DNA from: Clostridia bacterium
GTDB lineage: Bacteria > Bacillota > Clostridia > UMGS1840 > HGM11507
Length of the DNA stretch: 64,000 bases
Assembly: GCA_017414505.1 (NCBI GenBank)
Contig: JAFQLQ010000028.1
Span: 1 to 64,000 of the forward strand
Reading direction: 5' to 3'
Within the stretch, counting starts at the first letter, position 1; every line of letters begins with the position of its first letter. The translations under genes and the position numbers were made by a program. The notes below the pieces were generated by a model that was not told the origin of the DNA, did no database searches, and saw nothing but the letters and a program-made list of their open reading frames with translations. Positions 51,739-60,656 of this stretch are shown here, piece by piece.

Positions 51739-53214
51739 ATGAAAAGAAAATCATCATTAATTTTAGTATTAGCTTTAATACTTTCTACACTTTTTAGTAT
51801 AAATGCATATGCGGAGGAGTATCCCAATATATATTTCGATGGAGAAACTTTAAGAATAGAAAATTTTGATATAACTTTAGGGGAAAAATTATCAGAAAAG
51901 ATTGTGGAGGAAAAAGACGGGAAAGTGTACTCTGAAAGATATATCTATGATAATTATTCATGGACTGCAGATTATGATACTGCATTTAGTTTATACCTTA
52001 AATCGAACGGCTGGACAGATACTACTGATAGAAACGGGTCGATTTACGGAGGACCGACAACACTTTATCGTGCAACCTATTCTAAAGGTAATTACCAGAT
52101 ACAAATGGATGGCAGCCCATATGGTGACTCCTTTGAATTGAACTTTTTTGTTTCTTCAAGCCCTGATGATACAGTTAAGACTACTTATGAAGGATATAAA
52201 TATCAACCGTGTGGATATGGCTTGTGGCATACAGTAGAAAACGGCGTTCTTACAATAGGCGGAAATGTTGGTTTAACTAAATATGAAAATGAAAATCAAG
52301 TCATCACAGTAAATTTGAATGGCGAACTTTATAATTACATCAGTACAAGTAAGACACCTTGGTATGGTGAAAAAATAACAAAAATCATTCTTGAAAACGA
52401 TGTAACTGATATTGGGATGGGATTTGGAGAATTACCTGAACTTACCACAATAGAAATAAAGGGTAAGTTAAAAAAACTTCAATATACATCACTCTCAGGT
52501 TATCCTAATCTGAAAGAAATTCATTATGTCGGAACACAGGGTGAATGGAATAATATTTCTCAAAATATCAGTTTGCCGGAAAATATAATAATTTACTTTG
52601 GTGATGGAACAAAGATAGGAAAAACTGATGAAGAAAAAGAATCAGAAGGTTTATTAAAACAGCTTCGTATGACCATTGGCTCAACTGTAGGTAAATTATA
52701 CGGTAATGATTTTGTTATGGACGTGGCACCGCAAATTATTAACGGCAGAACAATGTTGCCTGCACGATATGTAACAGAAAATCTTGGCGGTGAAATAGAA
52801 TGGATTGGAGAGCATCAGATTGTTGCAATAACCAAAGGCTCAACTACTTTGCTTTTCAGAATAGGTTCTGATTCAGCAACCCTTCTAACAACTTCTGATG
52901 AATATGATGATTCCTTATATGATATAGTTGACGAACAGGCAGTTCAACTAAATGATATTGTTGCAAATTCCGAAGTCATTAATAATAATTATAGCTATGA
53001 TGAAAATATGGCGTTTGACTATTTAGATTATAAGTTTATAACAGATGATTATTATGGATATTGTGAAACATATTCAAAAGAAGTTCAGCTTGATTCTGCA
53101 CCTGTTTTGATTAGTGGAAGAACTTTTATGCCAGTTAGAGTAATTGCAACATTTTTAGGAGCAGATGTAATGTGGAATGGTACTACACAAACCGTTATGA
53201 TTGAACCAAAATAA
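51739..53214 (+). CDS. Phase-variable candidate: secreted LRR and copper-amine-oxidase-like stalk protein
   Basis: 491 aa. Signal peptide ~1-25 (SLILVLALILSTLFSINAYA). Residues ~30-145 are unrecognised. ~150-290 are BspA-like LRR repeats (ITKIILENDVTDIGMGF; LKKLQYTSLSGYPNLKEIHY). ~305-490 form a split copper amine oxidase N1-type domain (INGRTMLPARYVTENLGGEI ... ISGRTFMPVRVIATFLGADV). It is likely exposed on or released from the surface. AAAGGA precedes the ATG. No good rightward promoter is visible in the current orientation of the switch. Confidence 0.82.
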   Translation: MKRKSSLILVLALILSTLFSINAYAEEYPNIYFDGETLRIENFDITLGEKLSEKIVEEKDGKVYSERYIYDNYSWTADYDTAFSLYLKSNGWTDTTDRNGSIYGGPTTLYRATYSKGNYQIQMDGSPYGDSFELNFFVSSSPDDTVKTTYEGYKYQPCGYGLWHTVENGVLTIGGNVGLTKYENENQVITVNLNGELYNYISTSKTPWYGEKITKIILENDVTDIGMGFGELPELTTIEIKGKLKKLQYTSLSGYPNLKEIHYVGTQGEWNNISQNISLPENIIIYFGDGTKIGKTDEEKESEGLLKQLRMTIGSTVGKLYGNDFVMDVAPQIINGRTMLPARYVTENLGGEIEWIGEHQIVAITKGSTTLLFRIGSDSATLLTTSDEYDDSLYDIVDEQAVQLNDIVANSEVINNNYSYDENMAFDYLDYKFITDDYYGYCETYSKEVQLDSAPVLISGRTFMPVRVIATFLGADVMWNGTTQTVMIEPK

Positions 53215-53237
53215 TTATAAAAATTAATACAACTTTT

Positions 53238-53276
53238 AAGAGTAACCAAAATAAGAATTGGTTGCTCTTTTTTTAT
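53238..53276 (+). terminator. Intrinsic terminator after surface protein gene
   Basis: AAGAGTAACCA (53238-53248) pairs with TGGTTGCTCTT (53259-53269), followed by seven T. Confidence 0.82.
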
Positions 53277-53304
53277 ACCCAAACGCAGAAAGGGGGTGAT
53301 TTTA

Positions 53305-53331
53305 ATGGCAAAGAAAATGACAAAATTATGA
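53305..53331 (+). pseudogene. Truncated gene start (8 codons) cut by the right repeat
   Basis: A strong AAGGGGGTGA ribosome site precedes ATG and codons for MAKKMTKL. The stop TGA is created exactly where the 29-bp repeat begins (53332). It looks like a gene start interrupted by insertion of the repeat. Confidence 0.45.
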
Positions 53332-53360
53332 GCCACTTGGGGACGTACATTTTTTGGCTC
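53332..53360. repeat. Right copy of the 29-bp inverted repeat
   Basis: Starts GCCACTTGGGGACG and ends TTTTTTGGCTC, the exact reverse complement of 50237-50265. A related CCCCGAGTGGCTC piece lies at 53431-53443. Confidence 0.85.
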
Positions 53361-53450
53361 TATTATTGACAACTAAGTTAAACACAAGTGACGGATTTGT
53401 TGTGCGAATTAAAGAACACAATATCTCCGTCCCCGAGTGGCTCGAGAAGA

Positions 53451-53543
53451 GAAAATAATATAACGCTTTTTGAGTTTCTTGATAAAGAATATGATTATAA
53501 AATTATAGGAAACATAAGGAAAACCCCGTATTTGTATAAATAA
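53451..53543 (+). pseudogene. Possible C-terminal gene remnant
   Basis: One frame gives about 30 codons (ITLFEFLDKEYDYKIIGNIR, then KTPYLYK) ending at 53543, with no start or ribosome site. It may be the tail of a gene broken by the repeat. The family is not recognised. Another frame ends VPEWLEKRK at 53458. The rest of the 53215-53608 gap holds only the repeat and two terminators. Confidence 0.3.
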
Positions 53544-53548
53544 TTAAT

Positions 53549-53589
53549 AAAAATAGGAATGTGCTTAAAAACGGCACATTCCTATTTTT
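53549..53589. terminator. Bidirectional terminator
   Basis: AAAAATAGGAATGTGC (53549-53564) pairs with GCACATTCCTATTTTT (53574-53589). It separates the switch module from the convergent glycoside hydrolase gene. Confidence 0.85.
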
Positions 53590-53608
53590 ATACCCCCCAA
53601 GAGGGTGC

Positions 53609-55546
53609 TTACTGCATTATTCCTTTAACAACAACAGTTTTGTGAACATCAATTTTATCAACAGTTAATGAAATCTGATTATTTTTATATTCAAAATCAC
53701 ATTTAATGTGTCCCGGTTCAAGATATACTTCTTCCGGCTTGGTTTGTGTGTTGATTTTAACGTCTATGTTGTAAAGCGGAGGAATCTGGCGGTAAGTTCT
53801 TACGCTTTTTATTGCGTGAGTTCCGCTGTAGTTAATAAGGTTTACAAGCATATCTCCGTTTTTCTGCATTGTTACAACGTCAACAAATGCATTGTCAGTT
53901 TCAACAATCGGTGTGAAATCCAATGTTTTTAGCTGATTTTTTAGAAAATCATCAAGGGCTGCGGAAATATTTTCTTCGTAAGCCTCAGAAAAATCAAAGC
54001 ACAGAGAAATAAGCTTTCCTTTACCGTATTCTGTCATATATGCTGCTGCGTGAGGCTTTTCGTCATAGAAATTTTCGTCATAGAATTCAGCACAACGGCT
54101 TAATTCATAGTTTTCTTTTAAAACATCTACTTCCATTGCCGCAAGAGCACTTATACCGTCAACAAATATAAGCTTGTTTTCGGTAGTTAAATCATTAATG
54201 CCTGTTATATCGGAGAAATATTTGTTGGACTTAAGGTCACAAATAACTTTTCCGCCGTTTTTAATGTATTCTTTAATTATTTCTGCCGAAGAAGCTTTTA
54301 TGGCTTCGGAATCGGGAATAATAAGAATTTCATAATTATTCAGTTCGTTTTCATACAAGTGGTATTCGTTTATAACATTGCTTGAGAACTGGTTGTTCTG
54401 CAACGCCTGAACCCACAGATTAAGACGTCCGAATTCGTTTTCCGGATGTCCGAAAAGTGAATCGGTATCGTGGGGAGTTGTAGCCTCGGCAAAAAGCACA
54501 GCAATTTCCTTAACGGGCTTGGAACGGAAGCAGTATTCTCTTTCGTGAACAAAATCGGCAACCTTTTTCCATGTGGGAAGTGCCCATTTCTGAATACTTC
54601 CGCCGCCATCGTAAATAATGTTGAAGAACTGGAATCCGCCGCCCTGCGAAATAACTTCGGCAGCTTCCTGACAGTATTGAACATATTCTTTTGTACATCT
54701 GTTTCTTGTAATCCAGGAAAGGGGTATAGCATTTTGTCCCCAGGAAATTAAATCCCATGAATATCCACGATTTGATATTGCTCTTCCCTGAACTCTTGCG
54801 CTTGCAACTGCGTTGAAGCAATCGTAATCACCGGACAGAAAATCTACCGAAACATCAGGCTTCTGAGGCATATATGATGAGAATATCCAGTTACTGGTTA
54901 TTTCAAAATCAGGTCTTACCTTTTTTATTTCGTCAACATAGTGCTGAACGTAATCGGTAAAGCCTTTTCTGCAGAAATTTCTGTATTCCTCGTAATCTGC
55001 ATCGCCTCTTTTTGCAGGCTTTTTGCCTGTTTCGGCATAATATTTATTAACTGCCCAGTCGCTGTAATCAACATAAGAACCCCAGCATTCGCCGTCAATC
55101 CATGCACCGTCAAGCTTGTAGTCGAGAGCAAGCTCCTTTATCTGAGGGATAAGAACTTCATCAACATAAGGGCTGAAAGGCGAAACAAATCTGTCGTTTA
55201 TCTTGCCGTTTTCATCCTTAACTGCCCAGTCGGGATGATTTTTAATAACTGTCATATCAAATAAACCGGAATGGTGACCATACAGAGCAATATCCCTTTC
55301 TTCTGTCAGGTCCCTCCACATTTTCAAAATATCTTTATTTATTTTAAATGCCTGAGTTCCCGCTTTTGTGGGATATGAGGATAACCCGGGATGTCCTTTT
55401 GTGTCGCACTGAACGAAATCCGGCTTTGCATAGTCAAGAAGCTCGGCTATAACTTCGGGGTGGTAACTTCTTGCAACGGTTTCTCCTTCCATTGCGTGAA
55501 AATCAAAATGAATTCCAAAAAATGAATTTTCTCTCTTTTTTTTCAT
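53609..55546 (-). CDS. Putative glycoside hydrolase (TIM barrel with beta-galactosidase trimerisation-like domain)
   Basis: 645 aa, no signal peptide. The N-terminal ~360 residues look like a GH barrel: FFGIHFDFHAMEG (~9-21), ALYGHHSGLFDM (~85-96), KLDGAWIDGECWGSYVDYSD (~142-161; candidate nucleophile Asp) and FQFFNIIYDGGG. Residues ~365-560 resemble the trimerisation/glutamine-amidotransferase-like domain of GH42-type enzymes (EIAVLFAEATTP; NYEILIIPDSEAI). A beta domain ends the protein. It is related to the alpha-L-fucosidase/GH42-like group; the sugar specificity is not certain. It is convergent with the switch module and divergent from the AraC regulator. Confidence 0.65.
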   Translation of the reverse strand: MKKKRENSFFGIHFDFHAMEGETVARSYHPEVIAELLDYAKPDFVQCDTKGHPGLSSYPTKAGTQAFKINKDILKMWRDLTEERDIALYGHHSGLFDMTVIKNHPDWAVKDENGKINDRFVSPFSPYVDEVLIPQIKELALDYKLDGAWIDGECWGSYVDYSDWAVNKYYAETGKKPAKRGDADYEEYRNFCRKGFTDYVQHYVDEIKKVRPDFEITSNWIFSSYMPQKPDVSVDFLSGDYDCFNAVASARVQGRAISNRGYSWDLISWGQNAIPLSWITRNRCTKEYVQYCQEAAEVISQGGGFQFFNIIYDGGGSIQKWALPTWKKVADFVHEREYCFRSKPVKEIAVLFAEATTPHDTDSLFGHPENEFGRLNLWVQALQNNQFSSNVINEYHLYENELNNYEILIIPDSEAIKASSAEIIKEYIKNGGKVICDLKSNKYFSDITGINDLTTENKLIFVDGISALAAMEVDVLKENYELSRCAEFYDENFYDEKPHAAAYMTEYGKGKLISLCFDFSEAYEENISAALDDFLKNQLKTLDFTPIVETDNAFVDVVTMQKNGDMLVNLINYSGTHAIKSVRTYRQIPPLYNIDVKINTQTKPEEVYLEPGHIKCDFEYKNNQISLTVDKIDVHKTVVVKGIMQ

Positions 55547-55759
55547 AATCTTACTTAAATATATTTCATCAGAAATATATCCAAAACTCCTTTCTTAATA
55601 TTGTAAAAAACTACTATTGATGATATTTATTATAAATGATAAAATAATAAATGTATTTATAACATTAAACTGTGTTTTTACAATATCTTACGATTGTTTT
55701 TATAAACGGTTGAAATAAAAAGTGTCTTTATTGTATTATGACATAAGGAGGATGTTCCG

Positions 55760-56554
55760 GTGAAGCTTATAAAATGTGAAATGTGCGATGTAAAAACAAC
55801 TCATCCGAAAAAATTCATATTCAGAGATGAAAAGGGCAGAGCTGCATGGCTGCTCATGTGTTTTTACAGTGATTTTATTTATTTTGCCGATGGTGAAATG
55901 CACAAAGGAAAAAAATTTCAGTGTATTATTAATTCTCCGGGAACGCCCTTGATTCACGGCCCCGAAGGTAGCGAAAAGGGCTTTGAAAACGACTGGATTC
56001 ATTTTTCCGGTGACGGTATAAACGAACTGATTAACGAGTTGGAATTGCCGGTAAACCGCAGTTTTTATGTGGACAATTCAAATTGCACCACGCCTTTTAT
56101 AAAACAGATAATGGAAGAGGAAAAAATGCCAATCTGCTTTTCTGAACACAGAATTTCTTCCATTATATATGATATGCTGGTTTATATTGCCCGTCAGCGT
56201 GCAATTAATAAATTTACGGAGCATTATTCCTATAATTCTATAAGCAATGTGCGTGAATATATGCTGGAGAATTATATGAATAATTTTACGGTTAAAAAAC
56301 TTGCCGAAGAAGCAGGATATTCGCCAAGCAGATTCTGCGAGCTTTATAAGCTTTATTTTAACAGCAGTCCCATTAACGACCTTATTAATATGCGAATAAA
56401 AAAAGCAAAGCAGTTTTTGCTGTGCACCGATAAATCGGTTGGTGAAATTTCGGTGCTTTGCGGTTTTGAAACGGTACATTATTTTTCTTACATATTTAAA
56501 AAATACGTTGGAAGCTCGCCTAATAAATACAGAAAATTTACCGACAACAGATAG
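55760..56554 (+). CDS. AraC-family transcriptional regulator
   Basis: 264 aa, GTG start with AAGGAGGATG upstream. N-terminal cupin-like effector domain (~20-100, with NSPGTPLIHGPEGSEKGFEN) and C-terminal double helix-turn-helix (~160-260: FTVKKLAEEAGYSPSRFCEL; SVGEISVLCGFETVHYFSYI, then KKYVGSSPNKYRK). It probably controls the divergent hydrolase gene and/or the transporter operon in response to a sugar. Confidence 0.88.
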   Translation: MKLIKCEMCDVKTTHPKKFIFRDEKGRAAWLLMCFYSDFIYFADGEMHKGKKFQCIINSPGTPLIHGPEGSEKGFENDWIHFSGDGINELINELELPVNRSFYVDNSNCTTPFIKQIMEEEKMPICFSEHRISSIIYDMLVYIARQRAINKFTEHYSYNSISNVREYMLENYMNNFTVKKLAEEAGYSPSRFCELYKLYFNSSPINDLINMRIKKAKQFLLCTDKSVGEISVLCGFETVHYFSYIFKKYVGSSPNKYRKFTDNR

Positions 56555-56570
56555 AAAGGGAACCCATTTT

Positions 56571-58676
56571 ATGAAAAAAACAAAAAATGGTATTTTATAT
56601 AAAAAATTGTATAAACGAGTGCTGATTGGTTTTTATCTGGTATTTGTAATATTAACCTTTTTTATGGCAAAAAGGCACGTTGAAGATTTAACGGGTAAAA
56701 GCAGGGAGGTTAACAATTCTATTGCGGTTTCTCTTGCCACACAGCTGGATAAAAATCTCAACGTTTGCTTTAAACTTATGGATCAGCTTGCGCTTAACTC
56801 TATGGTGGAACAATTTGCCTCTTCTGATATAAATTATTACTCCAAAATACAGACTTATAATGAAATCAGCAAGCATACCCTTGTGCTGGATGATATGGGT
56901 GCACAGATAACCTTGTTTAAACCGGGATGTAATGATTATATCAACTGCAGCGGCATTTACCACGATTATAATATGAAATTTGATTACGGGTATGTTCCTG
57001 TTGATTCCCAAATACTTGACAGTATGGATTACGGGCAGATTGCGCTTTCAGAAGTGGCGGAAAACAGCGGAAATGATTCAAAGTATATAAATTTTATTTG
57101 TAAAAGATATACTCTTAATATGTCGCCGGTTTACTTTTTATTGTCTGTAAACAGAAATTATATAACGGAACTTATTCCCGAAAATGCAATTTTCAGCCTG
57201 GAGATTACAGACGGCGAAAAAAGTGTGTATAAATACAGCGGAGCTGTATCGTCTTTTACAACTTATACCGAAAATATAAAATCTTCGCTTTTATATAATC
57301 GTGTATATAAATTTAAATTTAATTTAAGCGTGAATTATTTTACTCTGGGATTGCTGATTTCGCTTATATTTATACTGTTTTTCTGCATACGGTTTGTTGC
57401 GAAATTTTTTACAAATATGATATACAGCCCGATTAATGATATTATTGTTAAAATTTCAGACCAGTATTATGATGATCCCAATGACGAAATGACCTATATA
57501 AATGAGCGTTTCAGCAGTTTAAGCGGCGAAAATATGCTTATGAAAAAGCAAATTGAGCTGAACGAAAGATGGAAGAAAAATCAATGCCTTAAGGATGCGG
57601 TTTACGGTTACGGAAACCTATCTGAAAGCGAGATAAAATATTTTTCCGGCAAAATGGTAACCTTTGTTCTTTATGAAATTCTTTCAGATGTGGAAAATAT
57701 TGACGTTATTGACTATCTTCTTTATGAAAAGGAAATAACCGAAACGGTTAAGCTTAACGATAAACAATTTATAATTCTTGAAAATGAAAGCAGTACCGAC
57801 AGGGTAATAAAACGCACAAATACGGTTCTTATGGATATAGAAAAAGAAACCGGAGTTGAATGCATAGCTGTTGTGCCGGGTAAATATGTAAATGATGTTT
57901 CTATGCTTAACGAAGTATATTTTGTGGCATCAACCATGCTTTTATCAAGGGGTACGGACAGAAGCAGAAAGCTTCTGGGCCCGGATGACTGTGAAGAAAT
58001 TAAGATAAAAAGTTATTATTACCCCTTTGAAATTGAAAAATCTGTAATTGAAAATGCAGTAAGAGGAAAATTTGATATCGCAATGAATCAGATTGCAAGC
58101 CTGCTGGAAGAAAATCTTTGCAAGCTTCAGCTTTCTTCAAAGGATATTACGGAATTTAAATTCGCAATTGTTGCAACTATGAAAAGACTTATAAACGCTC
58201 TTGGTAAGCAGGAATCGGATATTTTTTCAGACGGAACTATTATATATGTGGAGCTTAATTTCGCTAAATCTTCCCTTGAGCTTAAAGAGAAAATTACGGA
58301 AATGTTTGATAAAATATTCAAAGCCTGCGAAACAAACAGCGAAGAATCTCCCAATCAGATGATTTCGGGAATTATAGATTATATTAATGAAAATTATGAA
58401 AATTCGGAAAGTCTTACCCTTATTAATGTTGCGCAGAAATTTAATATAACTACGGGTTATCTCAGTATGATTTTCAAAAATGAAACAGGCGTTAATTTCA
58501 GAGATTATGTTATAAAAGTAAGAATGGAAAAAGCCAAAGAATTAATTCTCGGAAGCAGTGAACTTAAAATTAAGCAGATTGCAAATATGGTTGGTTATGA
58601 TAACCCCAACAGCTTTATAAGAACATTTAAAAAATATGAGGGAACAACACCTCAGATGTACAGAAAAGAACCGTAA
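56571..58676 (+). CDS. Membrane-anchored AraC-type regulator (YesN-like sensor)
   Basis: 701 aa. TM1 at ~17-37 (VLIGFYLVFVILTFFMA), an extracellular sensor ~38-253, and TM2 at ~255-280 (LGLLISLIFILFFCIRFVA). A cytosolic region ~285-590 follows, then a C-terminal AraC HTH (~605-700: LTLINVAQKFNITTGYLSMI; KIKQIANMVGYDNPNSFIRT). This one-component design is common next to LplB/YtcP-type oligosaccharide importers and senses extracellular sugar or bound SBP. ATG 56571 follows AGAAAGGG. The longer frame overlaps the AraC gene. Confidence 0.85.
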   Translation: MKKTKNGILYKKLYKRVLIGFYLVFVILTFFMAKRHVEDLTGKSREVNNSIAVSLATQLDKNLNVCFKLMDQLALNSMVEQFASSDINYYSKIQTYNEISKHTLVLDDMGAQITLFKPGCNDYINCSGIYHDYNMKFDYGYVPVDSQILDSMDYGQIALSEVAENSGNDSKYINFICKRYTLNMSPVYFLLSVNRNYITELIPENAIFSLEITDGEKSVYKYSGAVSSFTTYTENIKSSLLYNRVYKFKFNLSVNYFTLGLLISLIFILFFCIRFVAKFFTNMIYSPINDIIVKISDQYYDDPNDEMTYINERFSSLSGENMLMKKQIELNERWKKNQCLKDAVYGYGNLSESEIKYFSGKMVTFVLYEILSDVENIDVIDYLLYEKEITETVKLNDKQFIILENESSTDRVIKRTNTVLMDIEKETGVECIAVVPGKYVNDVSMLNEVYFVASTMLLSRGTDRSRKLLGPDDCEEIKIKSYYYPFEIEKSVIENAVRGKFDIAMNQIASLLEENLCKLQLSSKDITEFKFAIVATMKRLINALGKQESDIFSDGTIIYVELNFAKSSLELKEKITEMFDKIFKACETNSEESPNQMISGIIDYINENYENSESLTLINVAQKFNITTGYLSMIFKNETGVNFRDYVIKVRMEKAKELILGSSELKIKQIANMVGYDNPNSFIRTFKKYEGTTPQMYRKEP

Positions 58677-58699
58677 GCCACGCGCCTTGCGGTTCTTTT
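58664..58699 (+). terminator. Intrinsic terminator overlapping the regulator stop
   Basis: AAAAGAACCGTAAG pairs with CTTGCGGTTCTTTT (one G-T pair). Confidence 0.8.
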
Positions 58700-58742
58700 G
58701 TATTCTAAATTAAGTTTTGAATATAAACTTGAAGTATTGTAT

Positions 58743-58771
58743 ATTGAAGTTGAATATTATCTGTTTTATAA
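58743..58771 (+). promoter_or_regulatory. Promoter of ABC importer operon
   Basis: TTGAAG (58743-58748), 17-bp spacer, TATAAT (58766-58771). Repeated TTGAA motifs just upstream (58712-58755) may be activator sites. Confidence 0.55.
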
Positions 58772-58808
58772 TTAGAATATGAAATTGACTTTAAGGAGGA
58801 ATTTATTT

Positions 58809-59735
58809 ATGAGGCAACAAAAAAGTCTGATTGCCGGCGTAAGGTCAACTTTAAGATATGATGGCGCATTGTATCTTATGCTTGTGCCTTTTATCATATG
58901 GTATCTGATGTTTGTATACAGACCTATGGGCGGATTGGTTATTGCTTTTCAGGATTATAATCTTTTTGAGGGAATCGGCGGAAGCCAATGGGTAGGCCTT
59001 AAAAATTTTAAGGAATTTATCGGCGGGCCTTACTTTGCAAGAACTTTTAAGAATACCGCTGTAATAGGAATACTCACAATGCTTTTTTGCTATCCTGCTC
59101 CTATTATACTGGCACTTCTTATAAATGAAATTAAAAATTCAAAAATCAAATCAGTTATCCAGACTTCCACATTTATTCCGTTTTTTGTATCGGCGGTGGT
59201 TGTAGCAGGTATTGTAACAAATATGCTTTCCCCGTCTACCGGTATTGTAAATGCCATACTGGAAAAACTTACGGGCGAAAGAATTTACTTCCTTTCGGAG
59301 GCTAAATATTTCCGGCCTATATACATAATGATGACAATGTGGCAGAATTGCGGATACAATGCAATTTTATATTTATCGGCATTATCTGCAATTGATCCGC
59401 AGCTTTACGAAGCCTGCATAATAGATGGCGGAGGTAAAATGAGGCAGATTCTTCACGTTACGCTGCCCGGAATTTTACCCACTATTACAATAACGCTTAT
59501 AACCTCGCTGGGCGGAATTTTAAGTGTTGGTTATGAAACAATTATTCTTTTGTATCAGCCTTCAACTTACGAAACCGCAGATGTACTTTCTACATATATG
59601 TACCGTACAGGTATTCAGGAGGGCAACTACGGAATTGCCAGCGCTGTAACAATATTCAATTCCATTATTTCTTTGGTGTTCGTTACGGGTGCTAACTACA
59701 TCAGCAGAAAAGTATCAGAAACATCTTTATGGTAG
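58809..59735 (+). CDS. LplB-type sugar ABC transporter permease
   Basis: 308 aa, six membrane helices. Typical LplB start YDGALYLMLVPFIIWYLMF, then YRPMGGLVIAFQDYNLFEG. The EAA loop is YEACIIDGGGKMRQILHVTL (~209-228). It imports oligosaccharides together with the next permease; the ATPase is not encoded here and is probably a shared MsmK-type subunit. ATG 58809 follows AAGGAGG; ten further codons upstream lack a ribosome site. Confidence 0.9.
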   Translation: MRQQKSLIAGVRSTLRYDGALYLMLVPFIIWYLMFVYRPMGGLVIAFQDYNLFEGIGGSQWVGLKNFKEFIGGPYFARTFKNTAVIGILTMLFCYPAPIILALLINEIKNSKIKSVIQTSTFIPFFVSAVVVAGIVTNMLSPSTGIVNAILEKLTGERIYFLSEAKYFRPIYIMMTMWQNCGYNAILYLSALSAIDPQLYEACIIDGGGKMRQILHVTLPGILPTITITLITSLGGILSVGYETIILLYQPSTYETADVLSTYMYRTGIQEGNYGIASAVTIFNSIISLVFVTGANYISRKVSETSLW

Positions 59736-59748
59736 GAGGCGATAAATA

Positions 59749-60624
59749 ATGAAAATTTCCAAAGCGGAAAAAATCGGAAATGTGATTTTAACGGTATTCA
59801 TGCTTGTAATTGCATTTGTATGTCTGTATCCTCTGATATACGTCTTTTCGGCTTCTATAAGTTCTGTTGAAGATGTTCTGAAAGGAACAGTTGTATTATT
59901 GCCGAAAAATGTTACCTTTGCGGCTTACAAAAAAGTTTTTGAAAATCCTATGATAGGAACGGGTTACCTCAACGCCATTTATTACACCGTTGTAGGTACT
60001 CTGATTCAGCTTTTTGTAACAACACTTGGTGCATATCCTCTTTCCAAACCGCGTTTGAAGGGAAGAAGAATTATAAATTTTATGGTTGTGTTCTCAATGT
60101 GGTTCAGCGGGGGTATGATTCCCACATATCTTACTCTGGTTGACTACGGTATGGTAAACAACCGCTGGGGAATCCTTTTGGGCTTTGCGTGTACTGCGTA
60201 TAATGTAATTATTTTAAGAACATTTTTCACATCTGTTCCAATGGAGCTTGAAGAAGCTGCACGAATAGACGGAGCAGGGCACTGGAGAACTCTGTGGCAG
60301 ATTTATCTTCCTCTTTCCAAAGCCGCTTATGCAACCCTTGCTCTTATGTACGGTATCGGAAGATGGAACGGATATGTATGGGCGATGATTCTTTTAAACA
60401 AAGAAGAATTACAGCCTTTGCAGGTTATTTTAAAGAAAATTATTGTTGATACAACATTCGGAGGAGCAACAGGAGGTTCAGGTGCCGATTCTGTTGTAAA
60501 TTATTCGGAACAGATGATAGTTTATGCTGTTATTGTTGTTTCAACTCTGCCTATGCTTGTGGCATATCCTTTTGTTCAGAAGTATTTCAAAAAGGGTATG
60601 ATGCTGGGCTCGGTTAAAGGCTAA
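59749..60624 (+). CDS. YtcP-type carbohydrate ABC transporter permease
   Basis: 291 aa, six membrane helices. EAA motif LEEAARIDGAGHWRTLWQIY (~166-185). A segment FSMWFSGGMIPTYLTLVDYG (~116-135) and the end PFVQKYFKKGMMLGSVKG are characteristic of this family. It starts 13 bp after its partner permease with GGAGG upstream. The two form the membrane channel for the SBP encoded next. Confidence 0.92.
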   Translation: MKISKAEKIGNVILTVFMLVIAFVCLYPLIYVFSASISSVEDVLKGTVVLLPKNVTFAAYKKVFENPMIGTGYLNAIYYTVVGTLIQLFVTTLGAYPLSKPRLKGRRIINFMVVFSMWFSGGMIPTYLTLVDYGMVNNRWGILLGFACTAYNVIILRTFFTSVPMELEEAARIDGAGHWRTLWQIYLPLSKAAYATLALMYGIGRWNGYVWAMILLNKEELQPLQVILKKIIVDTTFGGATGGSGADSVVNYSEQMIVYAVIVVSTLPMLVAYPFVQKYFKKGMMLGSVKG

Positions 60625-60656
60625 TAAAAAATTTTATATAAGAAGGGAAAATTATT

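Noticed and set aside
53332-53360. Terminal repeat of a classical IS element
   Set aside because: No DDE or HUH transposase lies between the repeats. The only recombinase is the small serine enzyme, which has its own sites inside.
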